NCBI GenBank assembly: GCA_021234155.1
Contig: JAJEKV010000130.1
Coordinates: 1,097,962-1,161,961 of the forward strand
Reading direction: 5' to 3'
DNA length: 64,000 bases
DNA from: Isoetes taiwanensis
Taxonomy: Eukaryota > Streptophyta > Lycopodiopsida > Isoetales > Isoetaceae
Shown piece by piece: positions 33,636 through 46,887 of the stretch. Below the pieces are notes generated by a model. It had not been told where the DNA came from. It did not search any database and was given only the letters and a program-made list of their open reading frames with translations. The position numbers and the translations under genes are program-made. How positions within the stretch are numbered: the stretch's first letter is position 1; the number at the start of each line of letters is the position of its first letter.

Positions 33636-33970
33636 TATTGATTATGGTGATATTTTGTGCTCTGCTCATGGTGAGATTTATTGAAATATTTTTGGAAAAA
33701 TTCCAAATATACCCTTGAATTTGTTCAAATTTCTAATTTTGCTCTTCAAGTTTCCTTAATTCCAAAAATGCCCTCAATTAACCAAACCCAACCAGCCGAA
33801 AGAATAGTCGTTAATGTGACGGATAGGTTCATGACAGTTAAAGGAAAAAGGCGCAAAGGTAGAATTTCGTCGGTGAAGAATTCTGAGAGAGAATTTTGTC
33901 TGAAAATCTTGGAAGCTATTGACCGATCCAACCTATTGGCCTTTGCATGATATAAGGTAAGATTTTCTCT

Positions 33971-34734
33971 TCATTTCATTTCGTTGAAAAACTTTAGGTA
34001 GCTCTGAAGAATCGACAAACGCAGCGTGGTGGAAAAAATGTGGACCTTGATTTGAGGTTGAGCGTGGCCATTGAGGATAGCCAATGCCTCGAATTCTTCC
34101 ATGTGAGCTTGGGCACTTTGATCAAGAGGCTTTCCTTTGGTATTCCCAAAAGTGGGATACGTCATCTTAAGATTTTGAACAGGAGATGGAGGCGGACCTT
34201 GCGTGTAGATAGGTGGAGCATAAGCTGGAATATAGCTTTGTGGTACAGCCATGGGCTAGGAACAAGGCGTATAGAGACGTAAAACCCGGGCGAGAGAGGA
34301 ACGGCCCCGCTGGCTTAAGGATCGGGGAGCCTCATTTAACTTGAGATCGCTGAGATCAGAGATTTGACCGTGATGCTGAAAGGATGGGGAGGACTGATAT
34401 TCATGGACATGGGGAGGACCGAAAAAGACACGAGGATAGCCCATCCCCGCAGGAGGAGAAGAAGGTTACGAAGGCAAGGGAGTGTGACCCGAAGGGATAT
34501 GAATGTAAGTGGCGATTGGGGTTGAGAGCAATGCTTGCAAACAGGGGGAGGCCCTGGGCAAGAATGGACACGAGGGGTAGGTGGTGCCGACTGAGCTCTT
34601 GAGCGGACACGGCCCCCCTCAATATCAGAGTTAGGATCGTACATGTCGCGAGCAGCTTCTCGATGATGATGGCGCTCCAATCGTGCCGCCATTTGGCAAA
34701 GGAGTTCTTCAGGAGTGAAAGCACGAGCAGACAT
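33971..34734 (-). pseudogene. Ty3/gypsy-like gag remnant
   Basis: Minus-strand ATG 34734 opens MSARAFTPEELLCQMAARLE, then RHHHREAARDMYDPNSDIEG and a Pro/Ser/Cys-rich stretch. A frame change leads to IPAYAPPIYTQGPPPSPVQN, TYPTFGNTKGKPLDQSAQAH and MEEFEALAILNGHAQPQIKV. A Pro-rich linker followed by 'PxFxGxxxxxxxxHxxxFxxxxxLNG' suits the start of a retrotransposon capsid domain. The frame stops at 33971. No protease, RT, primer site or LTR pair was recognised, so it is a fragment. Confidence 0.45.
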
Positions 34735-35222
34735 ATTGAGAAGAGAGAAAAGAGAATGAGACCCAGCAGCGGCGACAGTGTTTAGGGTCTGGGTTCGGGA
34801 TCTCCTGCAAGACAGCCCTCTATGAGGACCCTTGGATAAAATAAGGGAATCCTGGCTGAGTGTCACGCCGGATTTTGCAAGCGAACAGAAAGAAAAGATA
34901 AGACTGAATCAACACACAACAATGAAGATAAATCTGGCTTCCTTGATATCAATGTGCATACAAAAGCTCTGTCTAATAACAGATACATTGTTGTCTAAAG
35001 ATCAGAGGGGATATTAATTGCGTCTGTCTACTTAATGTCTATCTAGCAACAAAGGATCCGAAGGAATATCGGTTTTAGTAATAACAGATTCATGGTTCTC
35101 CAAACATCAGATGGCATATAAATTTTGTATGTCAGTCAAGAAAAGAGAGATTGTTTCTGCAAATAAAAGAAACAAATGCCTATGATTAAGGTCATTGGTT
35201 CAGGCCCAAGTTAAAGTGCTTA

Positions 35223-35660
35223 CCTAAACAATCTAGGTGCAGGAAATTCTTCAAGCAGCCTCCCCATTTTCCTTAAGTCTAACGGATGCCCTGCATCCGA
35301 CAAAGCCCCTGCCAAGCTGTGTGCGAATGGATCTAATGTAAGGTATGCAATGGAGTAACCAGCTATAGTTTATGGCAGGGGACGATACCTGTAGGTTCCC
35401 CCAGTTGTAATAGCCAGTAAAACAATAGCCCACTGAGTCCTTAGCAAACAGAGCAACACTTCCCTTCTGGTTGAACTCAAGGTAATAAGGGTACGCCGCC
35501 CAGACTTGAAGTTTATAAAAGGGATGCAAAGTGGCATTGTGGAGCAGAGTAAAGAAGACCATGTTCCGCCAAGCATCCGGGCTACCGCCATAGTCGAAAA
35601 GCTTTAGAATCTACGCTTCCTCCAAAGCCTACATCCGCCACCGCCATACCAACAATTTAG
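35223..35660 (-). pseudogene. Unknown gene exon remnant ending at a good splice donor
   Basis: On the minus strand ATG at ~35655 gives MAVADVGFGGSVDSKAF. After frame changes follow FDYGGSPDAWRNMVFFTLLH, HPFYKLQVWAAYPYYLEFNQ and GSVALFAKDSVGYCFTGYYN, then LTLDPFAHSLAGALSDAGHP and RKMGRLLEEFPAPRLFR. It stops exactly at AG|GTAAGC (35223), a consensus plant splice donor. The protein-like wording across three frames suggests a real host exon that has decayed. I do not recognise the family. Confidence 0.4.
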
Positions 35661-35759
35661 CATCTAGAGCGCCTGGAAGCCGATGACGCCGCTTTGAGGG
35701 CTGAATTTTTTTTCCCAAGCGGAGTCTCGCCTTAGATATAAACCATCCAATTAATCTAG

Positions 35760-35813
35760 CCTTAGATCTAAGCCATCCGATCTAGGGCTGGATCCTTCTC
35801 TAGGACTTACAGA
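35760..35813 (-). mobile_element. Degenerate Helitron-like 5' terminus
   Basis: On the minus strand A|TCTGTAAGTCCTAGAGAAGG is followed by ATCCAGCCCTAGATCGGATG and GCTTAGATC. The subterminal block matches the family; the outermost ~25 bases do not match well. It is the best partner for the 3' end at 28943. Confidence 0.3.
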
Positions 35814-38800
35814 TAAGCTGGTTTTCTGCTGCCGGAACCATCTCCACTGGATCACCGAGCCTAAAATGATGCCTTCCTCTGCAAGCGGAATCCTAAGCAG
35901 TCCTAAATTGATTTTCCACATCCACGACCTTCCTTTATTGGCTCCCTAAATTGACTGAAGAGGATCTACCTGGAGGATTCATGACTCGCCAATCCTCATG
36001 ATCTACACGCTTTAACCTCGCTTAAAGGATTCACCAAGGAAATCCTCCTAGTGGCAGTGTGTCGGGCTTTATAGGCCCGCCGCATGCTTTGATTGCACTT
36101 TATGGGCCCCATTGTGTTTTGCGTAACTTCCTTGTATCGAAGAATCTACTGGGTGAACTTCCCGGCCGCTCCTCAGTCAGCCAGAGCTGAGAGAAGGCCA
36201 CTCACATCGGGACCGCTTAGGTCTCAATTAGATTTTAATAACCAAAGCAAATGCCATCCGCCATTTATGCTACCGCATTTTAGAGAAAATACGGCCGCTA
36301 ACTGCATCGTGAGCCAGTACTATTTTGGAATTTTGACTAGAAATTTGGTTTACGCTTACTTTAGTAAATTGGATATTTCCCAACTTGACTGAATATCGTG
36401 AGCGCGAACCCCCTGCATGGGCCACCTCCTCTACTAACGCCTCTACAAAGCTGATTTATAGAATTTATGAATGAAAATGACATCTTAACGTTTCAGCGGC
36501 TATACGAGCATTCTGCTGAAAATGCGTAGTATTTAGTTACACAATTCCTTGTATGCTCATATATTTTAATAAATATGTCAAATAATGGTAATACACCTTC
36601 TTCTTGGCTATTTAGACTTCTAATATACGCCCGTACAACGCCAAGTACCTTTTATTGTGGGTCTTTTAATAAATCATCAAAACCACTTCAATCCTTCTAA
36701 GTATAAATAAATCTGAAGGTGTACCGCTTAAATTCCATTTTCAAATTTAGTATATTAAAATGCCCATGTTGTCTTGCGGAACCTAATTGATACTTCAAAA
36801 GCCTCAGTAAAACAACAAGAATTTATTATTAGTCAAATACCGCGTTAAACACGCCGCCACAAATACACTGCGCATGATCATCTTTTTGTTATTTTTATCC
36901 ATATTAAGGTCGATCACAAGCCATGGTAATTTCATGGCTGCAAATCCAAATCCTCTATAAGTGATGTTTTAAGACGAGTATTGACATTACTGGGCAAGCC
37001 AATCATGGGCTGGGGTGCAATGCTGCTGAAGGAAAGTGTTCACATCAGGCTAAGACTAATTGATATAGAGTCATTTGGAGTGAATTCAGTAATTTCCAGC
37101 GCTTTTTCTAAAAACACATCTCGTGATTCTATCTCTCAGTGCTTGGCTGTGAGGGGACCTTGGTTTAAATAAGCAAAACACTTGTTTCTGCTTGGTTGCT
37201 CCTGCCGCCTCTCTGCATTTTTGGCGACCTTTGCTTAAGCAGTATGGCCTCATCTCCATAACCCGATCTCTATGGATCCTGGTCTTTTCCCACGCAAGAG
37301 AGAGAAGTCGACTCATATTTTAGGGAATATGAAGTTGAATGGTACTCGGCTTTTGTGGCCAATATTTATTAGGTGAACTTTCTTTGCATTCGCCATTCGC
37401 CAACAAAACCATTTCGATATAATTAGTAGATAATTGTTTTGAGTTATAGAAGTAGCCACTGCGAGAAGTCGTGATGTCTTTAGCCCACCATTGTACAAAA
37501 CCATGACGCTCACCTGCCATTTTGTGACGGTTTTATTTACATGTCTCGGTATACTTTCACATCCAAGAATACAAAAATATGATTTGTATCAAATGTGCTG
37601 AGGGTGGCCCGAGGCAAGGTAGAGCTTGAGAATATGATTCTATGGATCCTGCTCATATTCTACTCTATTTTTCTTTTTATATATGAAAGTTTAACTGGTC
37701 TTATATTTTACTTCGCATTTAACCCAACATCTTGCACTTTGTCACAAATCGCCTAATGAACTCATTTCCGAATCTTGGCGGGGATCTAACATATCCCAAT
37801 AAAGTAACCTTGAAACTAGATATACTTTCACCAGGAATTAACCAGTTATGGTTGTGTTATAGATTTTATACTCAGTGCTATATGGTATTTTAGTTATTGA
37901 TTGCGTGATGTATTTAGTCAGAACCTAACATTCCATATTATTAAATGAATAAGAAAATCACGCACCTCCTATGGCCTTGCTTAAATCCCGCCATTAAAGT
38001 ATGCAACTTCACTGCTCTTTGCAAGTTATTTTTCTTATGTGGCCCAAATTTTTTTCTCTAATATGTTGCAAGACTAGTGAAGATGGGTACTGTATGCAAC
38101 ATCATTGAAACTGTTCAATTTTATGGTTTCTGTTGAATTGATCTTTAGCTTAAAAGCGATTTTCATTCATAGCTGGGTGACTCGCGACTTTTTTTGGGAT
38201 AGCTTTTGTTATATCTATATTTTGAGTTCATATCGCTCTGGTCGTATTTCCTGATTTTTATGCACCTTCCTCGCCAGTGTGGCCTCTCATCTCTTCATGC
38301 AACCTGTTTCTTTTGGTGGATCCTTGGCCCTTCCAGCCCTTATAGGCTCCATCTATATTTCTTTAGTCATGTGTTTTGACTTGGTACTTTTTATTTATAT
38401 TTTCATATCGTTACCACTAACAAATAAAACCACGACCAGACAATTACTCGAAATACAGCCAGTCACTCAGAGAAGGAACGAGTCTTATTGCACTAGCTTC
38501 CTAAGGTCACTTACTTAATCTTTACTTTTGTGACTTGGTTTTATTTATATTTCGTTCTTTAGATAACCGCCACATCCGAGCTCCATTATCTCCACCGTAC
38601 GCTGCACTCACTGCGTAGTTTGGTACCAACCTACCACAATGAGGGTTTAGATTCCAATTTCAAGAAAGTAATTGGGTGCCACTGAGACAAATCGGATCGC
38701 ATGCATCAAAATTTCTCTCGAAGTCAAGAGGAGAGAGAGAGACGGCCCAATGTAGACTCCTCTCGATCTAATCCAAAAGCTAGTAGCCTATTTATGCTTC

Positions 38801-39690
38801 TTGTTTATCAAAATTTTCCAACTCTATTTTGTATATATGGTTCAGTCCTATTTATAATGAGAATTTGATATTTAAAACATGTTTATGAATACTCTTGCAA
38901 GATCACACCAAAAGGCTCCCTGGAAAAATATTACTTTTACCCCAACTTCATTCTTTTCCAAGTATTAGCTTCATTATGACAAAATACCTCTGCTTACAAC
39001 TTATGTGAAACAAAAGCAATGACCTTGTAACATATCAACTCAGAACAGCAGCATTTGGGATAGCATAAAGAGGAAGCATATGCTCTTTGTAATTCTCAAC
39101 CAGTACTGCGTACATCTAACATTATTCCAGGTTATTGTTGCTAAAATATATCCTAAGTAAAAAGCAAATATTGTGGAAGGAAGAAAATGAAAGAGAGCGA
39201 TACTTATAACTAAATAAGATAACAGGTTCATTCTTCTCTGAAAATCTCAAAGATTACCTTCAAATTGTAATTTAACCAACTTATAGACCGCTTATACAAT
39301 GTAACCGCCAAAGTACTGCACTGCTGAATTGGCCGTTGTGAAAGTTATTATTCTTACCTTAGGAGCTGAATCACTGATGTAACCGCTCATTGTCATCTTC
39401 GCCGCTTGCAAGCGGGCTTCCATGGGGTTTTAATTTGGTCTATTCCATTTCATAGACCAGATGAAGCTTCTCTTGTCACTTTAGTCTCCTAATGTCTGCC
39501 GCTTGATTTTACCTCCCCGACACCGCTTGGCTCGTGATTCTATTGTTGTATTGTAGGGAAATGGCCATATTGTATAAGTTGGAATTTATATGGACGAAAC
39601 TCATTCAGCCAGACTTTTTCGCTAAATCTAATACGATAGAAACCAAGCCCAAAGATTACTTGATTCTAAGAGGCTTCTAAAAAGCGCATC
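35814..39690. other. AT-rich intergenic, no gene seen
   Basis: No protein-like series. A perfect 14-bp palindrome CCGCTTGCAAGCGG lies at 39402-39415, and a weak Helitron-5'-like string (TCCTCTATAAGTGATGTTTT) at 36951. Confidence 0.5.
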
Positions 39691-39699
39691 GCATACCCT

Positions 39700-40180
39700 T
39701 CCTCCATTTCCTTTTGGTTTTTGTCATATTCCACATTTTTCCCCATTTCCCCATTACCACTTTCTTTTTTTCCTTTCCCATTTTTTTCTATTTTTTCCTA
39801 CACATCTTCTTCTTCCTTTTAACCCTCCACTTTCCTTCCTTTTCTTTTCTCATTTGATTTTTTTTCTCTTTTCCTTTTTATCCTTTTTCCCGCTTTTGCT
39901 TTATTTTTTTCCCTTTTTTCCTTCTTTCCTCTGAATTTTCCTTCTCTTTTACTTTTCCTCTATCCCCTTTTTTTTTGCCTTTTTTTTCCCACCTTTCTAT
40001 GTGCCTTCTTTCCCATCCTTTCCTCTTATCCTCAAATTTTTCTCGCTTCTTTCCATTTCCTCCCTTTCTTTTGTGCCTATTTTCCTTACCTTTCCCCTTT
40101 CCCGCCTCTACTTTCCTCATCTTTTTCTCTGCACCTCTTTCTGCTTTCCCCATGCCCTTTTTTCCTTCTCCTCCAAGGTT
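39700..40180. repeat. Orphan polypyrimidine tract
   Basis: T/C-rich on the plus strand, with CATGCCCTTTTTTCC at ~40150 (reverse of the GGGCATGG word). It is the same kind of sequence as the Helitron cores but without recognisable Helitron ends. Confidence 0.85.
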
Positions 40181-43100
40181 CTATGGGTAAAACTCTTTGT
40201 TTATGGGTATATTCCGTGTGCATATGCCGCCCAGCATATGCTAGTGGCTAAGTAAACGCCATGACGCCTGTAAATGTCGTGTCATCCAACTCATCTTAAA
40301 AGTATGAATGTAATCTGCTTAGTCTCAGGAAATTGCCATCGGTATTAAAGTAAGGGCTGAGCGATTTATCGGATTATATTCTTTCCGGGCTCTTGCCAAC
40401 CTTGATCTTGTTCAACAAAGGTTCTTTGATAGACAATAGAAGCTGTATTTGCCTGGCCGGATGGTAATATAATCGTACTTTACCATTGTTAGTAATTTTT
40501 AATTGGGTCAGAATGATTTTTCGTTTCTGAAAATGGAGAGACCAAAATCCTCACCATTACCTGATAAACACTAATGGGTAAATCTTACCATGTATGTTTG
40601 ATACAGACATACTACAAATGCATCTCCTGATTGGTAGGGAATACGCTGTATTTGTGGCCGCTACAGCAATGTAGCAGGGTTTATTTGGGTATTTTTTTCT
40701 TGTTTGTATTTGCGGTGTGCGAGGCTCGTTTTTCTTTTTATTTTTTCCTCAATGTACCAGTGCCGAGAGAAATATTATCCATTTAGCAGATCAGTTGAAT
40801 ATGAAATGAATTACTTTGTTGTCATTGTCAGATAAGCTATCGCAAATGGTCTATCTCGGATGGCATCTTTGCTGATTCAGTGTCCAGGCTATTATCTTGC
40901 TACAATGTTGATTTGATTCATTGCAAAAACCCCATGGAGTTGACCTTCAAGAGTTCGCTGAAGACAGAGGAAGCCGCTACAACTGCTTTCCGCAGACGGT
41001 GTACCTTTTACCTGCTCAAATTCCTGCCCCGAGCATAATAAAGAAGTAAATTTTAAGCGTTAGAGACCGGTGGCAAGTGCGTTCGATGAAGAAGCGGCAT
41101 CTAAACAAAGAGGTCTCTTCAGATTGATTAGGCTCACTACGCCGCATCTCTTTAAGCACCGGATCATATACCTAGTTCAACGGTCCAAAATATGTAACTG
41201 GAGATCAGATAGGAGATGCACTTCCCATTTTATTAATTCTTGATCTGCGCCGTTACGCAAACATTAAAAGCTTGTAGCTTGGAAACATTTCACCACGATG
41301 CGTATTTTGGTGCAAATGCCAAAACTCATTGTTTCAACTTACACCGCCTCATTTGGGCAATACAAGTGACGTAAACGAAAAGGTATGTGTAAAATATCTC
41401 TGGTAGCCGAAACAAATGAATAAATAGATGCTTTCTCATTGATTTTTCTAACTTAAATCTAGTTTCATCATATAAAGCCGGTGCTGAGAGTACGGTCTCA
41501 ATGATTGCTTGATGTACCTGTGTCGTGTTTCTTTAATTTTCCAAAGATGCATCAAGCTCGCTTGCAAACCGATAGCATTACTTACAAAGATTTTGGTATA
41601 ATGCTTATATGTCATCTAGAAATTACGTGGACGAGAAAAGATTATAGCGATATGAGGAAGATGGTACGTTTTAAGTGAGGCACTTCCGGCTTTTGCGACG
41701 CTGACCGGCTGTTAAAGAGGTCCTAAAGAGGAATGCCACAGCTGGCCGTCTCCGCGTCTGCGGAAACTGGCTTAATCCTTCTGGGCTTAAGTGCTCGGCT
41801 GGCGCAGGCCATGGCGTATGAGTATCAAATTATGGAATGTAGTATACGGGAATATATTTGATAAGCAACTGTGAATTTGTTTCGAGTAAACTTGACCTTC
41901 GCAACCAAACTATGCAAATGCGACTGCGCTTACCGTGGCACAATTCGTGGCGATGCAGTTAGGATGATTCGTTTTGATGCTGATGTCATGCCGCAGGTGA
42001 ACCCAATTTCGCAATGATGCAACGTCACAGCTGGATTCCTGTGCCTGTAACCTGGCCTGACATTACACATAAATGCTGTTATTTTGAAACTCGATAACCG
42101 AAAATCAGACTTGAAAACCGTGACTTATCGGAAAAAGCCAGCTCCACGGCTACCCAAGATTATTAAAGAAGAAAATATTGAAGCTTTGATGTTAATGCCT
42201 ATTAATGCTTGACAGGCCAGAGCATCTGAAAATTTAATTTCAATGCAAACCTAAACATCTTCAAGACCATTTGATCGCGACGGTGATGGATTTGTGTAAC
42301 TAACTTTTTCATATATTCTTGTCCGGCCAATAAGCAGATGAAGCCTCGCGATTCTAACAGGCAATGAGCAGTATCATGGTTTTAGAGGCATATAGCAAAC
42401 CATGTGCCGCCAGCGCCATTTGGGTACGTGCCAAAAGCGCCACCTATTTTGCAATATTTGATAAACGCTTCAATTATAGGGAATCTGATTTCAAGCAAAA
42501 TCATTGTTATTGTTCTAAATATGCAAATTCTCGGCTGCTTATTATTTAGCTGCCTTCGCCTTCAATATCAAAGATATGAATTTCCTCAATGAACATCCAC
42601 TAGAGTACGTACCACCATGCTAAATTCGTGGCTGCGTAACGCCCTATAGCACTCTTACGACCTTGAGTCCGTAGATTACATTCATCTTCCACATTTGTTA
42701 CCAACCCATCCAAAGCGATGCACGCTCATATTACCTAACCTTCTAACCGATGTAAGAGGGGATGAGATAATGCCAGCGCTTTGTCATGAAAATACCGCGC
42801 GATGAGCTTATAGGTTAACGATGACACTCAAAGCCGCAGGAGCCACAACCCGTAATGGTTCATAAATTGATGCAATCTTCAAAATTTTGACGCATTTTCA
42901 CCAAACGCGCTGAATGCAAATTGGGTTTGCGTCACGATTGAATATACGTTCATGTACATCCACAATCTACTAGTAAGCATCTTCAAAATCAGCCGCTATT
43001 TGGTTTTAAATCTTGGACAGACGGTGCCTTTCAATCATGGCTGGGATGCTGTTATGATGCAAAGGCAATTCCAGGATTCGTTTGACTGCGCAACTTCGTG

Positions 43101-46100
43101 CATTCTTTGCCTGCCCACCAACGTGCGCGTTCCTTTCGTGCTTGCCGTTTTCTGTTGGGACTTCAGATATTGCTGTAAATAGGAGCTACCGCCAATTTGT
43201 TAGGTGCAGCTTAAAAGTATGTAGCTAAGATTCATTCCCGCTCTCCACTACGCGGCGGAACATTATATCTGCATATGTATTTAAAATTTTTCCTGCGACA
43301 TGCTATTTACGGTTTTACCACGGAACTCTCCAACAAAACCCTACATCTCCAGATCCAATTATTATCGCCACCACGATCGCCGCCCACAATTTCGGATCAT
43401 GGCAACAAACGTATCTCTTTGTGATGGTTTCTTTCTGGTGATTAACCTAGGGATGGGTGGGGCCAGTGCCCTCTGTATATGAGGCATGTCTTGAGGCTAT
43501 CGCCAGCGAGATTGGTACTGTGTATCGATGTGATTGCCGTACTACTTATCTACTCAATACGGTAGTGCCTGCACCCGCTGCTGTTGTTATGGAGTAATCA
43601 TTAGTTTTGTTGAATGCCCGCGGCTTTTCCATTTCGCGGCGGCCGCCCCGCTCGGAGATGCCGGCTGGCCTGCGTACTGGAGAACTCTCATGATACTAAG
43701 GGGCTAAATGTGCATTGAGAAAGCCAAGCAGCGCCTTTGAATTCATTTACTAATCAAGATGGAAGCTTTGTTTCTTTTGACTCGTGCCCTCTCATACTGT
43801 TTGGCTATGTTTTGCGTAGCGGTACGCTGTGAGAACGTAAGTAAATCTAATTTAATAGCTTGAAAATGCGCTGCTTATTTTGCCTTTCATATAGATGTGT
43901 TTAATCCAAAACTTCCAGATGCAAGAACGTGTTGCCTTTGAAAACGTGATACTACAAAAACCAAGTGCTATGCCTGCTGGCCCTCGGCACCAGTCTCTGT
44001 GCTGCTATTTGAATCGTGATTATATTTTTACAAAAAACCACAAACTAGAAAGAGGCTTTTTTGTTTTATTCTTTGGCAGCAATCTTCCTGCCTCAGCTTG
44101 GACAGACACTTGCCAAATTTGAGGAGTTTTACATTACGTTATGCACTTATCAATGTTGGGCCATTCATTGGTTCTACCTATGAGGAGCTTATATTTAGCA
44201 CCTACTATCGACCGAGGTATCATCCATCCATGAGTCACAAGCCTCTAGAGATATTGCGCAAAAAGAAAACTAAACGGCGAAATCCAAAGAAACTTTGTCT
44301 CGCCACCGCCCGCAAAGCGATGCTCTACTCGCTTTCTTTAAAAGATCATGAGCGTTTTCCTTTCACGCCCGCTTCTTCAACAGAAACTACCAACTGTGAT
44401 GTTATAATCAGGCATCTATATTGATAAATACTATAAGCTACTGCGTGCGAGTGCGCCGTGCCAGTCGATTAAGAGCGGTTTGATTATAACCGATACAAAA
44501 CGGACCTTATCGGGATATGCTTACGCCACACGCTTTTGAAAAACGGTACGGCTCAACACGCCCATACCCAGATTTATCGTTAGAAGGCAGTATCTGCGAG
44601 TTAGCTTCCACACTAGGGAACTCAGGCCGCATGCAAGATGTTTCAGCTCGCAGATGAAATGGTACCGATTGCTGACTTTTAATTTTTCCCAACAAAGATG
44701 ATATAATGACAGTTACAACATCCCACGGCCTACCTACATGGAATTGTGTTCAGTGTCATCCGTGCATGATCAAAGGCCAAAAACTATGTACTATAGCACG
44801 GAGGCATATTCGCTAATGATGGCATTCTGTCGCACCGCCTAACAATCAAGGCGTTTCATCATTTGTGAAATTTTCAAGTTGGAAAGTCATGGTAGGAACC
44901 CGCATGATGCTAAGAGGAAAGAAAATGCCTCAGAAAGTATTAGTTACACTGACAAACTCTTTTAGTAAGATAGTCACCTTGAGGGTAAGGTGAACCTAGA
45001 GGGCAAAAGTCCGAGGCAACTGGTTGTAAGATTGCAAAGGAGCCATATCAAAGAAATGTTTAGAAAGACTCCGGCAAGCAGGTGGAATTCCCTCAAACGC
45101 CTGCTGTGGACCTCGCTTATGCATTCTCGTGAATCAAAGATGCAGCATTCTCAGCAGTTCCTATAATTAGCTAGCAAGTAAGCCCTTGAGTATGTTCTGC
45201 AACAAGATAAGACACTATTGTTTCAGGAAATCTTTTTTAGAAAATTCACGTTTTACAAACTATCTCGGTACCTTTTGATGCAAAGGCATGCCGTAGCTAC
45301 GGTACTTAATGTGTTTTCACCAATCATAGCAATACGTGTATTATGCCATGACTTACAACTTTATGCCTGTGTGAATGCTCCTGAGCTACTTACCTGTGGT
45401 CAAGACTTCTACACATTGAAATGTCAACTGGACAAAGATTCTTCCCTTTTACTCTATGCTCTAAGATTTTCTCACTACACATTTCTCCCATTTCAAAAGG
45501 TTACTTGACATTGAGTAGCCATCCTAATTTGGACACAGAAGGAGATTAACTTCCCAGCTCGATATATACATCTCCCATCAATTTTAAGTAGCCTTTGCCA
45601 ACTTCTCACTTTTCTTTCTGCACATCGTGGGATGGCTGGCACCGCATGAGCTCTCAACTAGCTTATGAAGAGCTTCCTATTGGCCAAGGACAAGCCACCA
45701 GAGAAGTGGCCCAATTGTAAGGACGATATTTCTAACTTGAGATTTCTATGGTTATGTATAGGTATTGTACAAAACAATCGAGAAGTATTCAAATAAATAA
45801 ATCAAGATAGTAAGCATTTAGATTTGCGAGTGTGGAGCATTGGCCTGCTATGTGCGCTGCATGACAAAATACGCAGAAACGGACAGATCGCTTTTAGTGA
45901 AAGGAGGGCCATAAACATAATGTGAATGCAATCCATAAAGAGGAGTTGAGCGCGTACAAAAACGTTCTCTCAAACCAGCTAACCCAGAATAATTAATGTG
46001 GTTTAGTACAAGTATGATTTGAATTCAAGTGCAGTTAGTTTAACTCTTCTTCAAACAAACTACCAGGCGAAGATGTGCTCCAAAGTGTGGTGCGTCTTTA

Positions 46101-46887
46101 AAACAAGACGATAGGATATAGCTTGCATTTCTTTCCGCTGGTTTCCAGGGTGCGCATTTTAGAAAAGCCTTGTAGCTAAGTGTTTATTAGTTATATCATA
46201 GAATATACAGCAAATCAATACTCCCAGGCACAACGATTACCTACCTCGTACATATGATTGTCTAAATCCCATATATTCAAGATCACTTCAAAATTGAGAT
46301 ATACCACCGCTAAAAATGTCGAACATTAATAATGGATTCAACCTTTGTAGTTTTTAGAACCAAACAAATGCCCCACACCAGTGTTCATTTTTATGTCCTT
46401 TATCCCCTAATTTAGTACTAAATCAATAGCGTGGTTGGGAAAATCCTGGGAGGCAAATTATTTCAAAATTTAGAAACAAAGGCCGAAAGTAAAATCAATT
46501 CTTTGAATCTTGGAGAACTGCCAAGTAAGTGCGTATGCTCCTGAGCCCCGACAGCCGAAAATCACCAAAAACAGTAAATCTAAATTAATGGTCTTGTTTC
46601 GCCTTTCGGAAATATGTTCCAAAGTTTGAATGGAACCAATGATTGTGTTTTTTCCATTGTGTCATTCAATTTTGCGGGGAGTTGTTTACGATGGAATAAG
46701 CTCCGCCTATGAATTATGAATTGGGTATGAAAACAGCATTCCACCGCCGCTGCCTATCTCATTATTTTAAGGTTCTTTATGGGATAAGGAAAACCTCATC
46801 CAGCGGGTTTGTGGTATATTCCAAGTATATGTCGCGATATGCCCTAAAACATGACTCTAGCGTGACGAAGCCATTTCATTTCGGTCA
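40181..46887. other. AT-rich intergenic, no gene seen
   Basis: About 6.7 kb with only short, unconvincing frames (the longest ~108 codons at 44098-44424). No RNA gene or clear transposon end was recognised. Confidence 0.5.

Noticed and set aside
36951-36985. TCCTCTATAAGTGATGTTTT as a Helitron 5' end
   Set aside because: Only partial similarity and no subterminal GCCCTAATTTG block or partner 3' end.
40225-40245. CGCCCAGCATATGCTAGTGG as a Helitron 3' end
   Set aside because: The hairpin is imperfect, and CTAG falls inside the stem rather than after it in the expected orientation.
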